Positions 9,317 through 17,676 of a stretch of DNA of 60,657 bases are shown here, piece by piece. Under the pieces are notes generated by a model. It worked only from the letters and a program-made list of their open reading frames with translations. It did not search any database and was not told the origin of the DNA. The stretch comes from Sva-07 sp035527095 (GTDB lineage Bacteria > Actinomycetota > Acidimicrobiia > Acidimicrobiales > Ilumatobacteraceae): NCBI GenBank assembly GCA_035527095.1, contig DATLBC010000128.1:1-60657 (forward strand), in the 5' to 3' direction. How positions within the stretch are numbered: position 1 is the stretch's first letter; each line of letters opens with the position of its first letter. A program made the translations under genes and the position numbers.

Positions 9317-9913
9317 TCAATTCTGGCTGAGCGAATGCTCTTCCCGTCGAATCAGACGCTTGATGTTGCCCGCATGCTTCAGCAAGATCAGTGCGCAGAC
9401 CCCGGCGACAGCGACCACTTCCCAACGCGGCTGGTCCATCACGACGATGCCGATGGGCACGAAGCCCACCGCGATGACCGAACCGAGCGCCGCCTTCCCG
9501 GTGACCTTGGTGACGAGCCACCAGATGCCCACCGCCATCGGCGCCAGGATCGGTTGGACGACGAGGAGCGCACCGGAACCGGTGGCGACGCCCTTGCCTC
9601 CCTTGAAGTGTCGGAACACCGGGAACATGTGACCGACGACGGCCGCAGCGGCACACCAGTACGCCGCAGGGCGCCCATCGAGGGCCAGTCCGAGGCCGGC
9701 GGCGAGGGCGCCCTTGCCGGCGTCGAGCACGTAGACCCAGATCCCCTTTCGCCAGCCGAGCGCGCGAGTCACGTTGGACGCACCGGGGTTGCCGGATCCG
9801 AACGTTGAGATGTCGACGCCGTTGGCGCGGGCGATCAGGATCGCCGAGGGGAACGTGCCGAGGACGTAGGCGATCGGCACGAGCAGCAGCACGGGAATCG
9901 ATCCTTGCACCAT
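9317..9913 (-). CDS. plsY: Acyl-phosphate glycerol-3-phosphate acyltransferase
   Basis: Integral-membrane enzyme transferring an acyl group from acyl-phosphate to glycerol-3-phosphate, the first step of phospholipid synthesis. 198 residues with several membrane helices. The three PlsY signature loops are visible: SGNPGASNV (about 40-48), DAGKG (about 65-69) and GHMFPVFRHFKGGKGVATGSG (about 95-115). The start MVQGSIPVLLL at 9913 gives the normal length and puts the first helix at the N-terminus. It is divergent from helR, with 56 bases between start codons that must hold both promoters. Confidence 0.96.
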   Translation of the reverse strand: MVQGSIPVLLLVPIAYVLGTFPSAILIARANGVDISTFGSGNPGASNVTRALGWRKGIWVYVLDAGKGALAAGLGLALDGRPAAYWCAAAAVVGHMFPVFRHFKGGKGVATGSGALLVVQPILAPMAVGIWWLVTKVTGKAALGSVIAVGFVPIGIVVMDQPRWEVVAVAGVCALILLKHAGNIKRLIRREEHSLSQN

Positions 9914-9969
9914 CCGACGGAAAATCCCCTGACCCTCGACGATTGGGTCCCGCTACGTTGGCGTGCCCT

Positions 9970-11916
9970 ATGGCTGGCGACCTCTTTCCCGATCTCGACG
10001 CAGAGCGCGCCAGGCTGGCCTTCGCTCGCGCGTCTCGCGATCGGATGATCGACCGGCTCGGTGCGGTCGATCCGGAGAGCGCCGCCGACGCGATCACCAA
10101 GGAGTACATCGAGGTCACCGTCGTTGATGCGCTCGAGGATCTGCGCGGGCCTGGGGCTGGGGACTTCTTCGGGCGTATCGACGAGTGGTACATCGGGCGC
10201 CGCCACATCGAGGACGACCATCACGACCCGGTCGTCGTCGACTGGCGGGCTCCGATCGCCGCGCCGTTCTACCGAGCCACGTCGGCCGACCCGCTCGGCG
10301 TGGGGTTCCGGCGCCGGTTCACGCTCGACGACGGCGACCTGATTGCGTACCTCGACGAACATCTCGACGATCCGAACGAGGGCGAGGTCGCCGGTGGTAT
10401 CCCCGATCCGGTGCTTGCGGAGATCGGCGCCGAACGCTCGGGTGAGATGCGTGAGATCGTTTCGACGATCCAGGCCGAGCAGGACATCGTGATCCGGTCG
10501 TCGATCGATCAGGTCCTCGTCGTGCAGGGCGGTCCCGGTACCGGCAAGACGGCGGTGGCGCTCCACCGGGCGGCGTACCTCATGTTCGAGCATCGCGGTC
10601 GGCTCGCTCGCGACGGCGTGCTCGTGGTGGGGCCGAACCAGGCATTTCTCGACTACATCGCCAACGTGTTGCCCTCGCTCGGCGAACGAACGGTGCGTCA
10701 GGCCACCGTCGACGAGCTGTGCATCCCTCGTGTCGACATCGGGGGTGTCGACGACGTGGCGTCGGCACGTTGGAAGGGTGCCGCCGACCGGCTCGCCGAG
10801 CTCGAGGAACTGGCGCTCGCGGCGATCGCGGCCCCGGACGACGACATCAGGGTTCCGATCGGCTCTCGCATCCATGTGATCGAACGCGCGCTGTTTGCAG
10901 ACTGGCTGGCGACGGCGGCGTCGGGCACCTCACCGCTCAACCAGCGTCGCGAGCGGATGCGTTCCCTGGCGGAGCGCGAGTTGCTGCAGCGAACCGGTTC
11001 CGAGGACGCCTGGCGTCACGCGGCTCCGCTCAAGGCCGCGATCAACAAGGCATGGCCGACACAGAAGCCGATTCGACTCGTCGACACGTTCTTGCCGGGG
11101 CCATCAGGCAAGCGTCGGGCGTGGACCCGCGCGGACCAGCTACTCGTCGACGAGGCGAACTCGATGCTCAACGGCTCGCCGTTCACGTACGGCCATGTCA
11201 TCGTCGACGAGGCGCAGGATCACTCGGCGGTTGCGCTGCGCGTGATCGGTCGGCGCAGTCCGAGCGGTTCGATGACGCTCGTCGGTGACGTCGCACAGTC
11301 GACCACTCCGGCCGGGCAGGAACGCTGGTCGACGGTGTTCGAGCATCTGAGTGTGCGCGAGCGGCCGGCTGGCACGATCGCGGACCTCACCATCGGCTAC
11401 CGAGTTCCGGAGCCGATTCTGGCGGTCGCCAACCGGTTGCTGGTGCACACCGGCGTGGACGCCACCGAGAGTCGCAGCGTCCGCCGCACCGGCGAGCCGC
11501 CCACCTGGCATCACGTGGTTCCCCCAGCCCGGGTCTCCGGGAACCACGATCTGGTGGGGGCGGTCGCGGAGGTTGCCGCGTCCATGAAGCGTCGGCGTCG
11601 CGTCAGCGGAATCGTGGCGCCGGCCCGGCTGCACGAGACCATCGAGCTGGCGTTGGTCGAGCACGGTCTGGTCGCGGTCGATCACGTGCACGAACTCGGC
11701 CCCGACGAACTGCCGTTGTTCGATCCCGAACGCGTGAAGGGCCTCGAATTCGACGGTGTCATCGTGGTCAACCCGCACGAGATCCTGAGTGAAGGCACGC
11801 TGTCTGACATCACGCCACGCGGGGCCCGCCTGCTCTATGTGGCGATGACCCGTGCCGTTCAAGAGCTGCACTTCGTGACCGACGCGGCGCCGCCGATGGT
11901 GCTGGAGCCTGGCTGA
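9970..11916 (+). CDS. helR: HelD/HelR-type superfamily 1 ATPase (RNA polymerase recycling/rifamycin tolerance family)
   Basis: UvrD-like ATPase of 648 residues. N-terminal coiled arm residues (about 1-80) lead into a conserved VVVDWRAPIAAPFYRA segment, Walker A GGPGTGKTA (187-194), Walker B IVDEAQDHSA (about 415), and the C-terminal motifs VKGLEFDGVIVVNP and LYVAMTRAVQELH. This matches actinobacterial HelR/HelD proteins, which bind RNA polymerase and remove it from stalled complexes and, in some species, displace rifamycins. The ATG at 9970 is favoured over upstream in-frame readings, which are arginine-rich antisense of plsY. No rifamycin-associated promoter element is evident upstream. A 7-bp hairpin follows the stop. 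Confidence 0.87.
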   Translation: MAGDLFPDLDAERARLAFARASRDRMIDRLGAVDPESAADAITKEYIEVTVVDALEDLRGPGAGDFFGRIDEWYIGRRHIEDDHHDPVVVDWRAPIAAPFYRATSADPLGVGFRRRFTLDDGDLIAYLDEHLDDPNEGEVAGGIPDPVLAEIGAERSGEMREIVSTIQAEQDIVIRSSIDQVLVVQGGPGTGKTAVALHRAAYLMFEHRGRLARDGVLVVGPNQAFLDYIANVLPSLGERTVRQATVDELCIPRVDIGGVDDVASARWKGAADRLAELEELALAAIAAPDDDIRVPIGSRIHVIERALFADWLATAASGTSPLNQRRERMRSLAERELLQRTGSEDAWRHAAPLKAAINKAWPTQKPIRLVDTFLPGPSGKRRAWTRADQLLVDEANSMLNGSPFTYGHVIVDEAQDHSAVALRVIGRRSPSGSMTLVGDVAQSTTPAGQERWSTVFEHLSVRERPAGTIADLTIGYRVPEPILAVANRLLVHTGVDATESRSVRRTGEPPTWHHVVPPARVSGNHDLVGAVAEVAASMKRRRRVSGIVAPARLHETIELALVEHGLVAVDHVHELGPDELPLFDPERVKGLEFDGVIVVNPHEILSEGTLSDITPRGARLLYVAMTRAVQELHFVTDAAPPMVLEPG

Positions 11917-11917
11917 G

Positions 11918-11934
11918 CCTCTCGACACGAGGGG
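11918..11934 (+). terminator. Hairpin after helR
   Basis: CCTCTCG, loop ACA, CGAGGGG: a 7-bp stem with one G-T pair, starting 2 bases after the helR stop codon. No U-tract follows, so it may act as a processing or pause site rather than a strong intrinsic terminator. Confidence 0.45.
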
Positions 11935-11937
11935 ACA

Positions 11938-11957
11938 ATACAAGTAAGATACAAGTT
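11938..11957 (+). promoter_or_regulatory. ATACAAGT direct repeat and -10 box before the methyltransferase gene
   Basis: ATACAAGT occurs twice, at 11938-11945 and 11949-11956, one helical turn apart. The overlapping TAAGAT (11945-11950) is a plausible -10 element only seven bases before the ATG at 11958, which suggests a leaderless transcript whose start is covered by a repressor site. The binding protein is unknown. Confidence 0.4.
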
Positions 11958-12776
11958 ATGACCGCCGGAGTGCCCACCGAAGCCACTCACGGCTGGGACC
12001 CGCAGCAGTATCGGCGTTTCGCAACCGAGCGGGCCCAGCCGTTCCACGATCTCCTCGAACGTCTGGGGAATGGGCCCTTCGATCGTGCCGTCGACCTGGG
12101 GTGCGGACCGGGCGAACTCACCGCGTTGGCCGCCGAACGACTGTCGATCGGACGGATCATCGGCATCGACAACTCCCCGTCGATGTTGGCGTCGGTGGCC
12201 GCACACGCCTCGGAACGCGTCTCGTTCGAAGCGGGCGACATCGCCACCTGGACCTCCGACGGCGATCACGATCTCGTGCTCGCCGCTGCGAGCCTGCAGT
12301 GGGTGCCCGACCACCGGAGCGTGCTTGCCCGTTGGGTGGCTGCGCTTGCGCCGGGCGGGCGTTTGGCAGTGCAGGTTCCGGCCAACGCACACGCCCCGAC
12401 CCATGTTGTTGCTGCTCGCGTGGCCGGCCGCGAGCCACATCGTTCGGCGTTCGGCCTCGCTGGCCCGCCCGCCGATCCCGTCGCCCGCAACGTGCTGGCA
12501 CCGGACGAGTACGCACGGATCCTCCACGACCTCGGATGCGACGACATCGATGTCGACCTCCACGTGTATCCACACATGCTGCCCACCACTCGCCACGCCG
12601 TCGAGTGGGTCAAGGGGACGACGCTCACCCGGTTCCGCACGGTCCTGTCCGCGGAGGCATACGACGCGTTCCTTGCCGACTACCAACGCGAACTGATCGA
12701 GGAGATGGGCGACCACGAGCCCTGCTTCTTCCCGTTCAGCCGCATCCTCTTCGTCGCCGCTCGTCCCGGTCGGTGA
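11958..12776 (+). CDS. Class I SAM methyltransferase, trans-aconitate 2-methyltransferase-like
   Basis: Cytosolic SAM-dependent methyltransferase of 272 residues resembling Tam. The SAM-binding motif I is VDLGCGPGELTAL (about 35-47), the acidic residue after beta-2 is in IGIDNSPSML, and motif IV/post-I follow (FEAGDIATW, AAASLQWVPDHRSVL). The N-terminal WDPQQYRRFATERAQPFHDLL segment is typical of Tam proteins, which methylate trans-aconitate to keep it from inhibiting aconitase. The gene stands alone on the plus strand, converging on mftC 115 bases away. Substrate assignment is by resemblance only. Confidence 0.82.
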   Translation: MTAGVPTEATHGWDPQQYRRFATERAQPFHDLLERLGNGPFDRAVDLGCGPGELTALAAERLSIGRIIGIDNSPSMLASVAAHASERVSFEAGDIATWTSDGDHDLVLAAASLQWVPDHRSVLARWVAALAPGGRLAVQVPANAHAPTHVVAARVAGREPHRSAFGLAGPPADPVARNVLAPDEYARILHDLGCDDIDVDLHVYPHMLPTTRHAVEWVKGTTLTRFRTVLSAEAYDAFLADYQRELIEEMGDHEPCFFPFSRILFVAARPGR

Positions 12777-12891
12777 TTGCGAATCGACCAGGGCAGGTGT
12801 TCTTGTGCTCGGGTCCGGGGCGATGTTTGGGGTTCGACTGCGGGATCGGCTCGATGGTGATCGATCGAGGAGGTCGAAGCCGCGTGCCGAG

Positions 12892-14043
12892 TCAGCGGCG
12901 GCCGAGGCTGACCGGGATGCGCTCGGGGAGCGCAACGCGGACCGGCTTCGAGTGGTCCATCATCGGGCGCGGTCGGTCGGTGGCGGACGCCGCGAGCATC
13001 GCTGCTTCGCCATGGCCGCTGACGCATTCGGGGTCGGGTCCGTCGAGCGGGATGCCGACGAAGAACTTCGCCGCCATGCATCCGCCCTGGCACGCGTCGT
13101 AACTCCCGCATGATGCGCACGCGCCGGCCGACTGCGGTTCGCGGAGTTCGGCGAACAGTTCGCTGTGCTTCCACACCTGGGCGAATCCACCCGGGTCCCG
13201 AACGGAGCCGGCCTTGAACTCGTCGTGAATCACGAACGGGCAGGCGTAGACGTCGCCGATCGGGTCGATCAGGCACACGACTCGACCGGCGCCGCACATG
13301 TTCAGACCGGGCAGCGGTTCTTCGCCCAATGCGTTGAGGTGGAAGAACGAGTCGCCCGTGAGGACGTTGTCGCCGTGGGCCAGCAGCCACTCGTAGATCT
13401 GACGCTGCTGAGCGTTCGTGGGGTGGAGGTCGTGCCACGAGTCGGCGCCACGACCTGATGGGCGCAGACGAGTGATGCGGAGCTGGGCGCCGAACGAATC
13501 TGCCAGCGCCTTGAACTCGTCGAGCTGGTCGACGTTGTGGCGGGTGACGACCACCGAGATCTTGAACTCGCCGAAGCCGGCGTCGCGGAGGTGGTTCATC
13601 GCCCGGATTGCCGTGTCGTACGAACCGTCGCCACGAACGGCGTCATTGGTGACGGCGTCGGTGCCGTCGAGGCTGATCTGGATGTCGAGGTAGTCCATCG
13701 CGGCGAGCCGACGGGCCTTGTCGGCGTCGATGAACGCCCCATTCGTCGAGAACTTCACCCCGATGCCACGCCCGATCGAGTAGTCGAGCAGCTCGAAGAA
13801 GTCGCGGCGGATCATCGGCTCGCCTCCGCCGATGTTGATGTAGAACACCTGCAGGGCGTGCAGTTCGTCGAGCACGGCCTTGGCCTCGTCGGTGGTCAGT
13901 TCGCGGGGGTCGCGGCGCCCGGACGACGACAGGCAGTGCACGCACTCGAGGTTGCATGCATAGGTGAGTTCCCATGTGAGGCAGATGGGGGCGTCGAGGC
14001 CCGTCTTCAGTTGCTCAACGAGGTGCGACTTCGTGGCGCTCAT
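12892..14043 (-). CDS. mftC: Mycofactocin radical SAM maturase
   Basis: Radical SAM/SPASM enzyme of 383 residues that oxidatively decarboxylates the C-terminal Tyr of MftA and then forms the Val-Tyr crosslink. The radical SAM cluster motif is CNLECVHC (C30, C34, C37), with the GGGEP SAM-binding segment near residue 73. The C-terminal SPASM region carries auxiliary-cluster cysteines (NMCGAGRVVC, YACPF, CASCGSYDACQGGC, PEC). The start codon lies inside the end of mftB (29-base overlap), consistent with coupled translation. It is the last gene of a long minus-strand block. No mftD, mftE or mftF follows; the next gene, a methyltransferase, is on the other strand. Confidence 0.95.
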   Translation of the reverse strand: MSATKSHLVEQLKTGLDAPICLTWELTYACNLECVHCLSSSGRRDPRELTTDEAKAVLDELHALQVFYINIGGGEPMIRRDFFELLDYSIGRGIGVKFSTNGAFIDADKARRLAAMDYLDIQISLDGTDAVTNDAVRGDGSYDTAIRAMNHLRDAGFGEFKISVVVTRHNVDQLDEFKALADSFGAQLRITRLRPSGRGADSWHDLHPTNAQQRQIYEWLLAHGDNVLTGDSFFHLNALGEEPLPGLNMCGAGRVVCLIDPIGDVYACPFVIHDEFKAGSVRDPGGFAQVWKHSELFAELREPQSAGACASCGSYDACQGGCMAAKFFVGIPLDGPDPECVSGHGEAAMLAASATDRPRPMMDHSKPVRVALPERIPVSLGRR

Positions 14044-14323
14044 GGAGCATCTCCGATTCGGTGAGTGAGGCGAGCGCCCGTTCGAACGACGGCCAGCGGG
14101 AGGGATCGATGTCGCAGGCCCGCAACGTATCGGCCAGCGTTTCGTGATCGGCGAGCGCCTGGACGACGCGAACGACGTCAGGGTGCTTCAGGAAGATCAA
14201 CTTGCGGTTGCCGTAGTGGTAGGCCAGCGCCCCGAATGGTTCGGGCCGCACGGCGACCTGCGCGTCAAGCCCCAGGCGGCGGTCGAGCAACGACACCGGC
14301 GTCGGCGTCAGTAGACGCCGCAC
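14015..14323 (-). CDS. mftB: Mycofactocin precursor-binding chaperone (RiPP recognition element)
   Basis: Small PqqD-like protein of 102 residues that binds the MftA leader and presents it to MftC. Recognisable features are VAVRPEPFGALAYHYGNRKLIFLKHPDVVRVV, characteristic of the MftB recognition fold, and a helical C-terminus. The chosen GTG (14323) lies inside mftA, 16 bases before its stop. A GTG about nine codons later (before SLLDRRLGL) would also give a complete domain. Overlaps on both sides point to a translationally coupled mftA-mftB-mftC unit. Confidence 0.9.
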   Translation of the reverse strand: MRRLLTPTPVSLLDRRLGLDAQVAVRPEPFGALAYHYGNRKLIFLKHPDVVRVVQALADHETLADTLRACDIDPSRWPSFERALASLTESEMLHERHEVAPR

Positions 14324-14427
14324 ATCCCGTCGATCGAGATCTCCTCGACGAGCAGCTCGTCGTCGAGCAATTCGTCGGGGACTTCCGTGCCGTTGGCCGT
14401 AGCGGTCTCGGTGGCGATGTCGTCCAT
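14308..14427 (-). CDS. mftA: Mycofactocin precursor peptide
   Basis: Ribosomal precursor of the redox cofactor mycofactocin, 39 residues. The acidic leader (PDELLDDELLVEE) ends in the family's diagnostic C-terminus IDGMCGVY. The last two residues, Val38 and Tyr39, are the ones converted into the cofactor by MftC. It starts with ATG at 14427, 53 bases after the stop of the ABC permease. On the minus strand a TAACCT hexamer about ten bases before the ATG could be a -10 box, giving mftA its own near-leaderless promoter inside the longer block. Identification by the C-terminal signature and by adjacent mftB and mftC is firm. Confidence 0.96.
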   Translation of the reverse strand: MDDIATETATANGTEVPDELLDDELLVEEISIDGMCGVY

Positions 14428-14480
14428 CTGGCGCAGGTTAGTCGTGCCGGGTGCCCCGGGCCACGGCGAACGCCGGCTGG

Positions 14481-16079
14481 TCATCGCGCCGGGATGATCT
14501 GGGCGTACAACTCGGGGCCGCGAGTGCGCCAACGGCCGGCGGCAATGGCGATGCCACCCCGCTTCACGAGGAGGCCGATACCGAGCGCGACGGCGGCGAA
14601 CGCCGTGACGAGTGTGAGCGACTGCCGATCGACCGCCCACAGCAGTGCCAAACCGACGGGCAGGGTCAGGATCGCCAGAGCGAGCAACACGACTGCCAGG
14701 GTGAGAGCTGCGAACCACCCTTTGCCCGAGTCGCCGCTCGCCAGTGGGTTGTCGCTGTCGGGGATCGCGATCGGAACGAACGACGACTGCACCATCGCTG
14801 CTCCGGTGCCGGCGAAGAGCCCTCCGACGCCGATGATGATTCCCGCTGGCAGATAGTTCCATTCACTGGTGAACGCTGCAGCGATCAGTGGGCCGACGAC
14901 GGCGATGGGAGCCGCTGAGATCACCACGGATCGAGCCTTCGCGTCGACGAGCACAGCGGGGTCGGTTCCGGTGAGGAGTTCACCGGACATCGCGGGACCG
15001 TCGGATCCGAAACTGTTGCCGGCCATGAACAGCACGGCGAGTTGCACGGCGCCGCCGACGAGCACGGCGCCCGCTCCGGCCTGTCGTCCGGTGAGAACGG
15101 GGACGAGGACGATGGCAAGTCCGATGCCGCCGCCAGTGAACGTCTCGAGCGCGGTCCGCGGCGTGCGGAAGCGTGTGAGCACCCCGCGCCACGCGACGGC
15201 TCCCACCGCACCGCTGCCACACGTGCGACGAGCCAGCGAGCGCATCGGGCGGCGGCGCTGGCGAACGATCGTTCGGCTCGTCGTGGCACCCTTCACGGAG
15301 GTGACGAGGCGGCGGGTCGTCCACGCGAACAACCACAGCAGCGCCACGAGCCAGATGGACCCGACAGCGACATGGACGAGGGCCATGCCGGGCTGCGTGC
15401 CGGCCTCGGCGAGCCCTCGACCGATCTGCCCCATCGGCGTGATGGCCAGGATGTTCGCGAGTCGGGCGCGCTCACCCGTGTCGAGGTCGTTGACCGCCCG
15501 AGGAATGATCTGGAACGCGGCATAGAACGCCAGACTCGACAGGCCGACGACGATTTGGCCGACTCGCGGGTGGCGCGTCGACAGGAGACCGAGTGAGTTG
15601 ATCGTCGTGCGCGACAACACCAACAGCGTTGCCAGGAACGCCAACACCGCCAACGTGACCGGCACGACCGAGAACCATCCGCGAACGGCACCGGCGAACA
15701 ACCCGATGGCCACGAGAGAGGCCGAGAGTCCTGGAGGCCCGGCCGCGGACGCCGCAAGCAGGCCGAGCCCGAGCTGTCGTTGGCCCAGCGGTTCGGTGGC
15801 AAGAACGCGTGGGTCGACGGGCTGGGTGACGCCGGCGATCACTCCGATCATCACGACGATCAGCACGATTGCGGTGATGAGCGTGACGTACGCAGCATCC
15901 AAGTCATCGGTCGTGCGACCGATGGCAAACGCCACGCCGGCACCCACGACGCCGGCGATCGCCGATGCGACCAGACCGACGACTGCGGCCACCTTCTGCG
16001 AGCCGCTCGAACGGAGAACCCCGCGGAGCATCTTCCAACGAACTCGGGCGAACAGGGCGCACACCTCGAGGTCGCGCAT
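14481..16079 (-). CDS. ABC transporter permease, multi-helix (exporter type)
   Basis: Integral-membrane protein of 532 residues with about twelve hydrophobic stretches (for example VAAVVGLVASAIAGVVGAGVAF, VTLITAIVLIVVMIGVIAGV, LAVVLLALAILTLPVGLALLWAV). It resembles the large permeases that pair with a single ATPase in actinobacterial ABC-2-like exporters. Its ATG (16079) shares one base with the ATPase stop (TGATG), so the pair is translationally coupled. It ends 53 bases before mftA. No substrate can be read from the sequence; the position directly upstream of mftABC is notable but may be accidental. Confidence 0.83.
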   Translation of the reverse strand: MRDLEVCALFARVRWKMLRGVLRSSGSQKVAAVVGLVASAIAGVVGAGVAFAIGRTTDDLDAAYVTLITAIVLIVVMIGVIAGVTQPVDPRVLATEPLGQRQLGLGLLAASAAGPPGLSASLVAIGLFAGAVRGWFSVVPVTLAVLAFLATLLVLSRTTINSLGLLSTRHPRVGQIVVGLSSLAFYAAFQIIPRAVNDLDTGERARLANILAITPMGQIGRGLAEAGTQPGMALVHVAVGSIWLVALLWLFAWTTRRLVTSVKGATTSRTIVRQRRRPMRSLARRTCGSGAVGAVAWRGVLTRFRTPRTALETFTGGGIGLAIVLVPVLTGRQAGAGAVLVGGAVQLAVLFMAGNSFGSDGPAMSGELLTGTDPAVLVDAKARSVVISAAPIAVVGPLIAAAFTSEWNYLPAGIIIGVGGLFAGTGAAMVQSSFVPIAIPDSDNPLASGDSGKGWFAALTLAVVLLALAILTLPVGLALLWAVDRQSLTLVTAFAAVALGIGLLVKRGGIAIAAGRWRTRGPELYAQIIPAR

Positions 16080-16849
16080 CAGGTCAGCCAGTCGAGGGCG
16101 TCGGGATCGACGTCGCCCGCACCGACCACGTCGATGAACGCCTCCTCGAGGCGGCGTCCATTGCGGAGTTCGTCGATCGGGCCCGATGCGACGAGGTGTC
16201 CGCGGTGGATGACGCCGACGTGGTCGCAGACTCGTTCGACGATGTCCATCACGTGTGTGGACAGCACCACCGTGCCACCGCCCGAGCGGAACAGATCGAG
16301 CATGCGTCGCATCGCCCGAGTCGAGACCGGGTCGACGCCCTCGAACGGTTCGTCGAGCATGACGACGCGAGGGCGGGCGAGCAACGCTGCTGCCAGCGCG
16401 GTCTTCTTGCGCATCCCGTGGCTGTACCCGGCGATCGGCCGATCGGCGTCGTCGACCAGGTCGAGGACGGTGAACAGGTCGGTTGCTCGCCGCCGTGCGG
16501 TGTCGGCGTCGAGGTCGCGTAGCGCTCCGATCGTGTCCACGAACTCCCATGCGGTGAGGCGGTCGAAGAGCTGCAGCGGGTCGAGCATCACACCCATGGA
16601 TCGTCGGGTTGCGAGGACGTCCTGGTCGACGCGCACTCCGCACACCTCGATGATCCCGGCATCGGGTCGAACGAGACCCACGACGGCGCGCATCGTGGTC
16701 GACTTGCCGCTGCCGTTCGGGCCGACGAGCCCGTAGCACGCCCCCTGGGGGACCTCGAGGCTCAGCTGGTCGATCGCCACGGTGTCCCCGTAGGCCTTGC
16801 TGAGACCGGTGATCCGCAGCGGCGAGAGGACCGGCGGAGGGAGCTGCAC
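16079..16849 (-). CDS. ABC transporter ATP-binding protein
   Basis: Cytosolic ATPase subunit of 256 residues. Walker A is GPNGSGKST (43-51), the Q-loop/DPLQLF region follows, the signature is the non-canonical YSHGMRKK in place of LSGG, Walker B is VVMLDEPFEGVDP, and the switch His is in VLSTHVMD. The YSxGMRKK signature is common in ABC-2/CcmA-like exporter ATPases. The gene starts four bases after the stop of cobA and overlaps the permease, so it is presumably transcribed with the sulfur/siroheme genes. Confidence 0.92.
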   Translation of the reverse strand: MQLPPPVLSPLRITGLSKAYGDTVAIDQLSLEVPQGACYGLVGPNGSGKSTTMRAVVGLVRPDAGIIEVCGVRVDQDVLATRRSMGVMLDPLQLFDRLTAWEFVDTIGALRDLDADTARRRATDLFTVLDLVDDADRPIAGYSHGMRKKTALAAALLARPRVVMLDEPFEGVDPVSTRAMRRMLDLFRSGGGTVVLSTHVMDIVERVCDHVGVIHRGHLVASGPIDELRNGRRLEEAFIDVVGAGDVDPDALDWLT

Positions 16850-16853
16850 CCCT

Positions 16854-17597
16854 TCAGTCTGCCGTGGCGATCAGCGCTGACAGCGAGCTCGGCACCGACG
16901 TGAACTCGAACGCTGCAACGGCGCCGATCACGATGACAGCGGGGGAGTGCACGTCGGCGGCCGCGAGTTCGGCAAGGGTCCAGCGTCCGACCGCTTGCGC
17001 CTCGGTGGTTGCAGACTCGATCGTGGCGACCGGGGTGGTCGCGGCGAGCCCGCCTGCCATCAACTCGCCGGCGATCGATGCCCGTTGCGAGACGCCCATC
17101 AGCACCACGATCGTGCCGCCGACCTTGGCGAGTGAGCGCCAGTCGACGTCGGGTTCGCCGGCCCGTCGATGGCCGGTCACGACAGTGACCGCAGCGGAGA
17201 CGCCCCGATGGGTGACCGGGATGCCGGCGGCCGCCGGTGCTGCGACCGACGACGTGATGCCCGGCACGATCTCGAACGGGACGCCGGCCGCGGCTAAAGC
17301 CTCGGCTTCCTCGCCTCCACGTCCGAACACGAACGGGTCGCCGCCCTTGAGCCGCACGACCCGTTTGCCCTGGTGGCCGAGTTCGACGAGCAACGCAGAG
17401 ATCATCTCCTGGAGGGTCGGTCGCCCCGGTCGCTTGCCGACGTCGATCCGCTCGGCCGATTCGGGAATCAGTGCGAGCACGCCGTCGCCGACCAGCGCGT
17501 CGTGGACGACGACCTCGGCCGATGCCAGCAACCGCGCCGCCTTGAGGGTGAGCAGATCCGGATCCCCCGGCCCCGCTCCGACCAGTGCCACACTCAC
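16854..17597 (-). CDS. cobA: Uroporphyrinogen-III C-methyltransferase (SUMT)
   Basis: Adds two methyl groups from SAM to uroporphyrinogen III, giving precorrin-2 for siroheme and corrinoids. 247 residues from GTG 17597 (VSVALVGAGPGD). Motifs are GAGPGDPDLLTLKA at the N-terminus, RLKGGDPFVFGRGGEE (about residue 84), IVPGITSSVAAPA and the VTGHRRAG segment. Longer in-frame readings upstream were rejected because they run through the 52-nt palindrome and have non-protein-like composition. It supplies the tetrapyrrole needed by the sulfite reductase encoded just upstream; the divergent met8-like gene completes siroheme synthesis. A second GTG two codons in is an equally possible start. Confidence 0.93.
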   Translation of the reverse strand: MSVALVGAGPGDPDLLTLKAARLLASAEVVVHDALVGDGVLALIPESAERIDVGKRPGRPTLQEMISALLVELGHQGKRVVRLKGGDPFVFGRGGEEAEALAAAGVPFEIVPGITSSVAAPAAAGIPVTHRGVSAAVTVVTGHRRAGEPDVDWRSLAKVGGTIVVLMGVSQRASIAGELMAGGLAATTPVATIESATTEAQAVGRWTLAELAAADVHSPAVIVIGAVAAFEFTSVPSSLSALIATAD

Positions 17598-17611
17598 TCC
17601 GGCCCCAGTTC

Positions 17612-17663
17612 CGTTTGCGTCGGGATTCCGGTGACCCGCCCCACCGAAAGCCCGACGCAAACG
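17612..17663. repeat. 52-nt palindromic element, family 1, copy A
   Basis: Arms CGTTTGCGTCGGG (17612-17624) and CCCGACGCAAACG (17651-17663) pair perfectly over 13 bp. After a 4-nt mismatch an inner CGGTG/CACCG stem (17629-17633, 17642-17646) closes a short loop. The element is the same length as the copies at 32868 and 59937. It lies inside the sulfur block, between the sulfite reductase stop and the cobA start. A further 10-nt pair, CCACACTCAC/GTGAGTGTGG, flanks it. Confidence 0.85.
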
Positions 17664-17676
17664 TGAGTGTGGGTGC

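Noticed and set aside
9914..9969. Rifamycin-associated element in front of helR
   Set aside because: No sequence close to the known inverted element is present in the 56-base gap.
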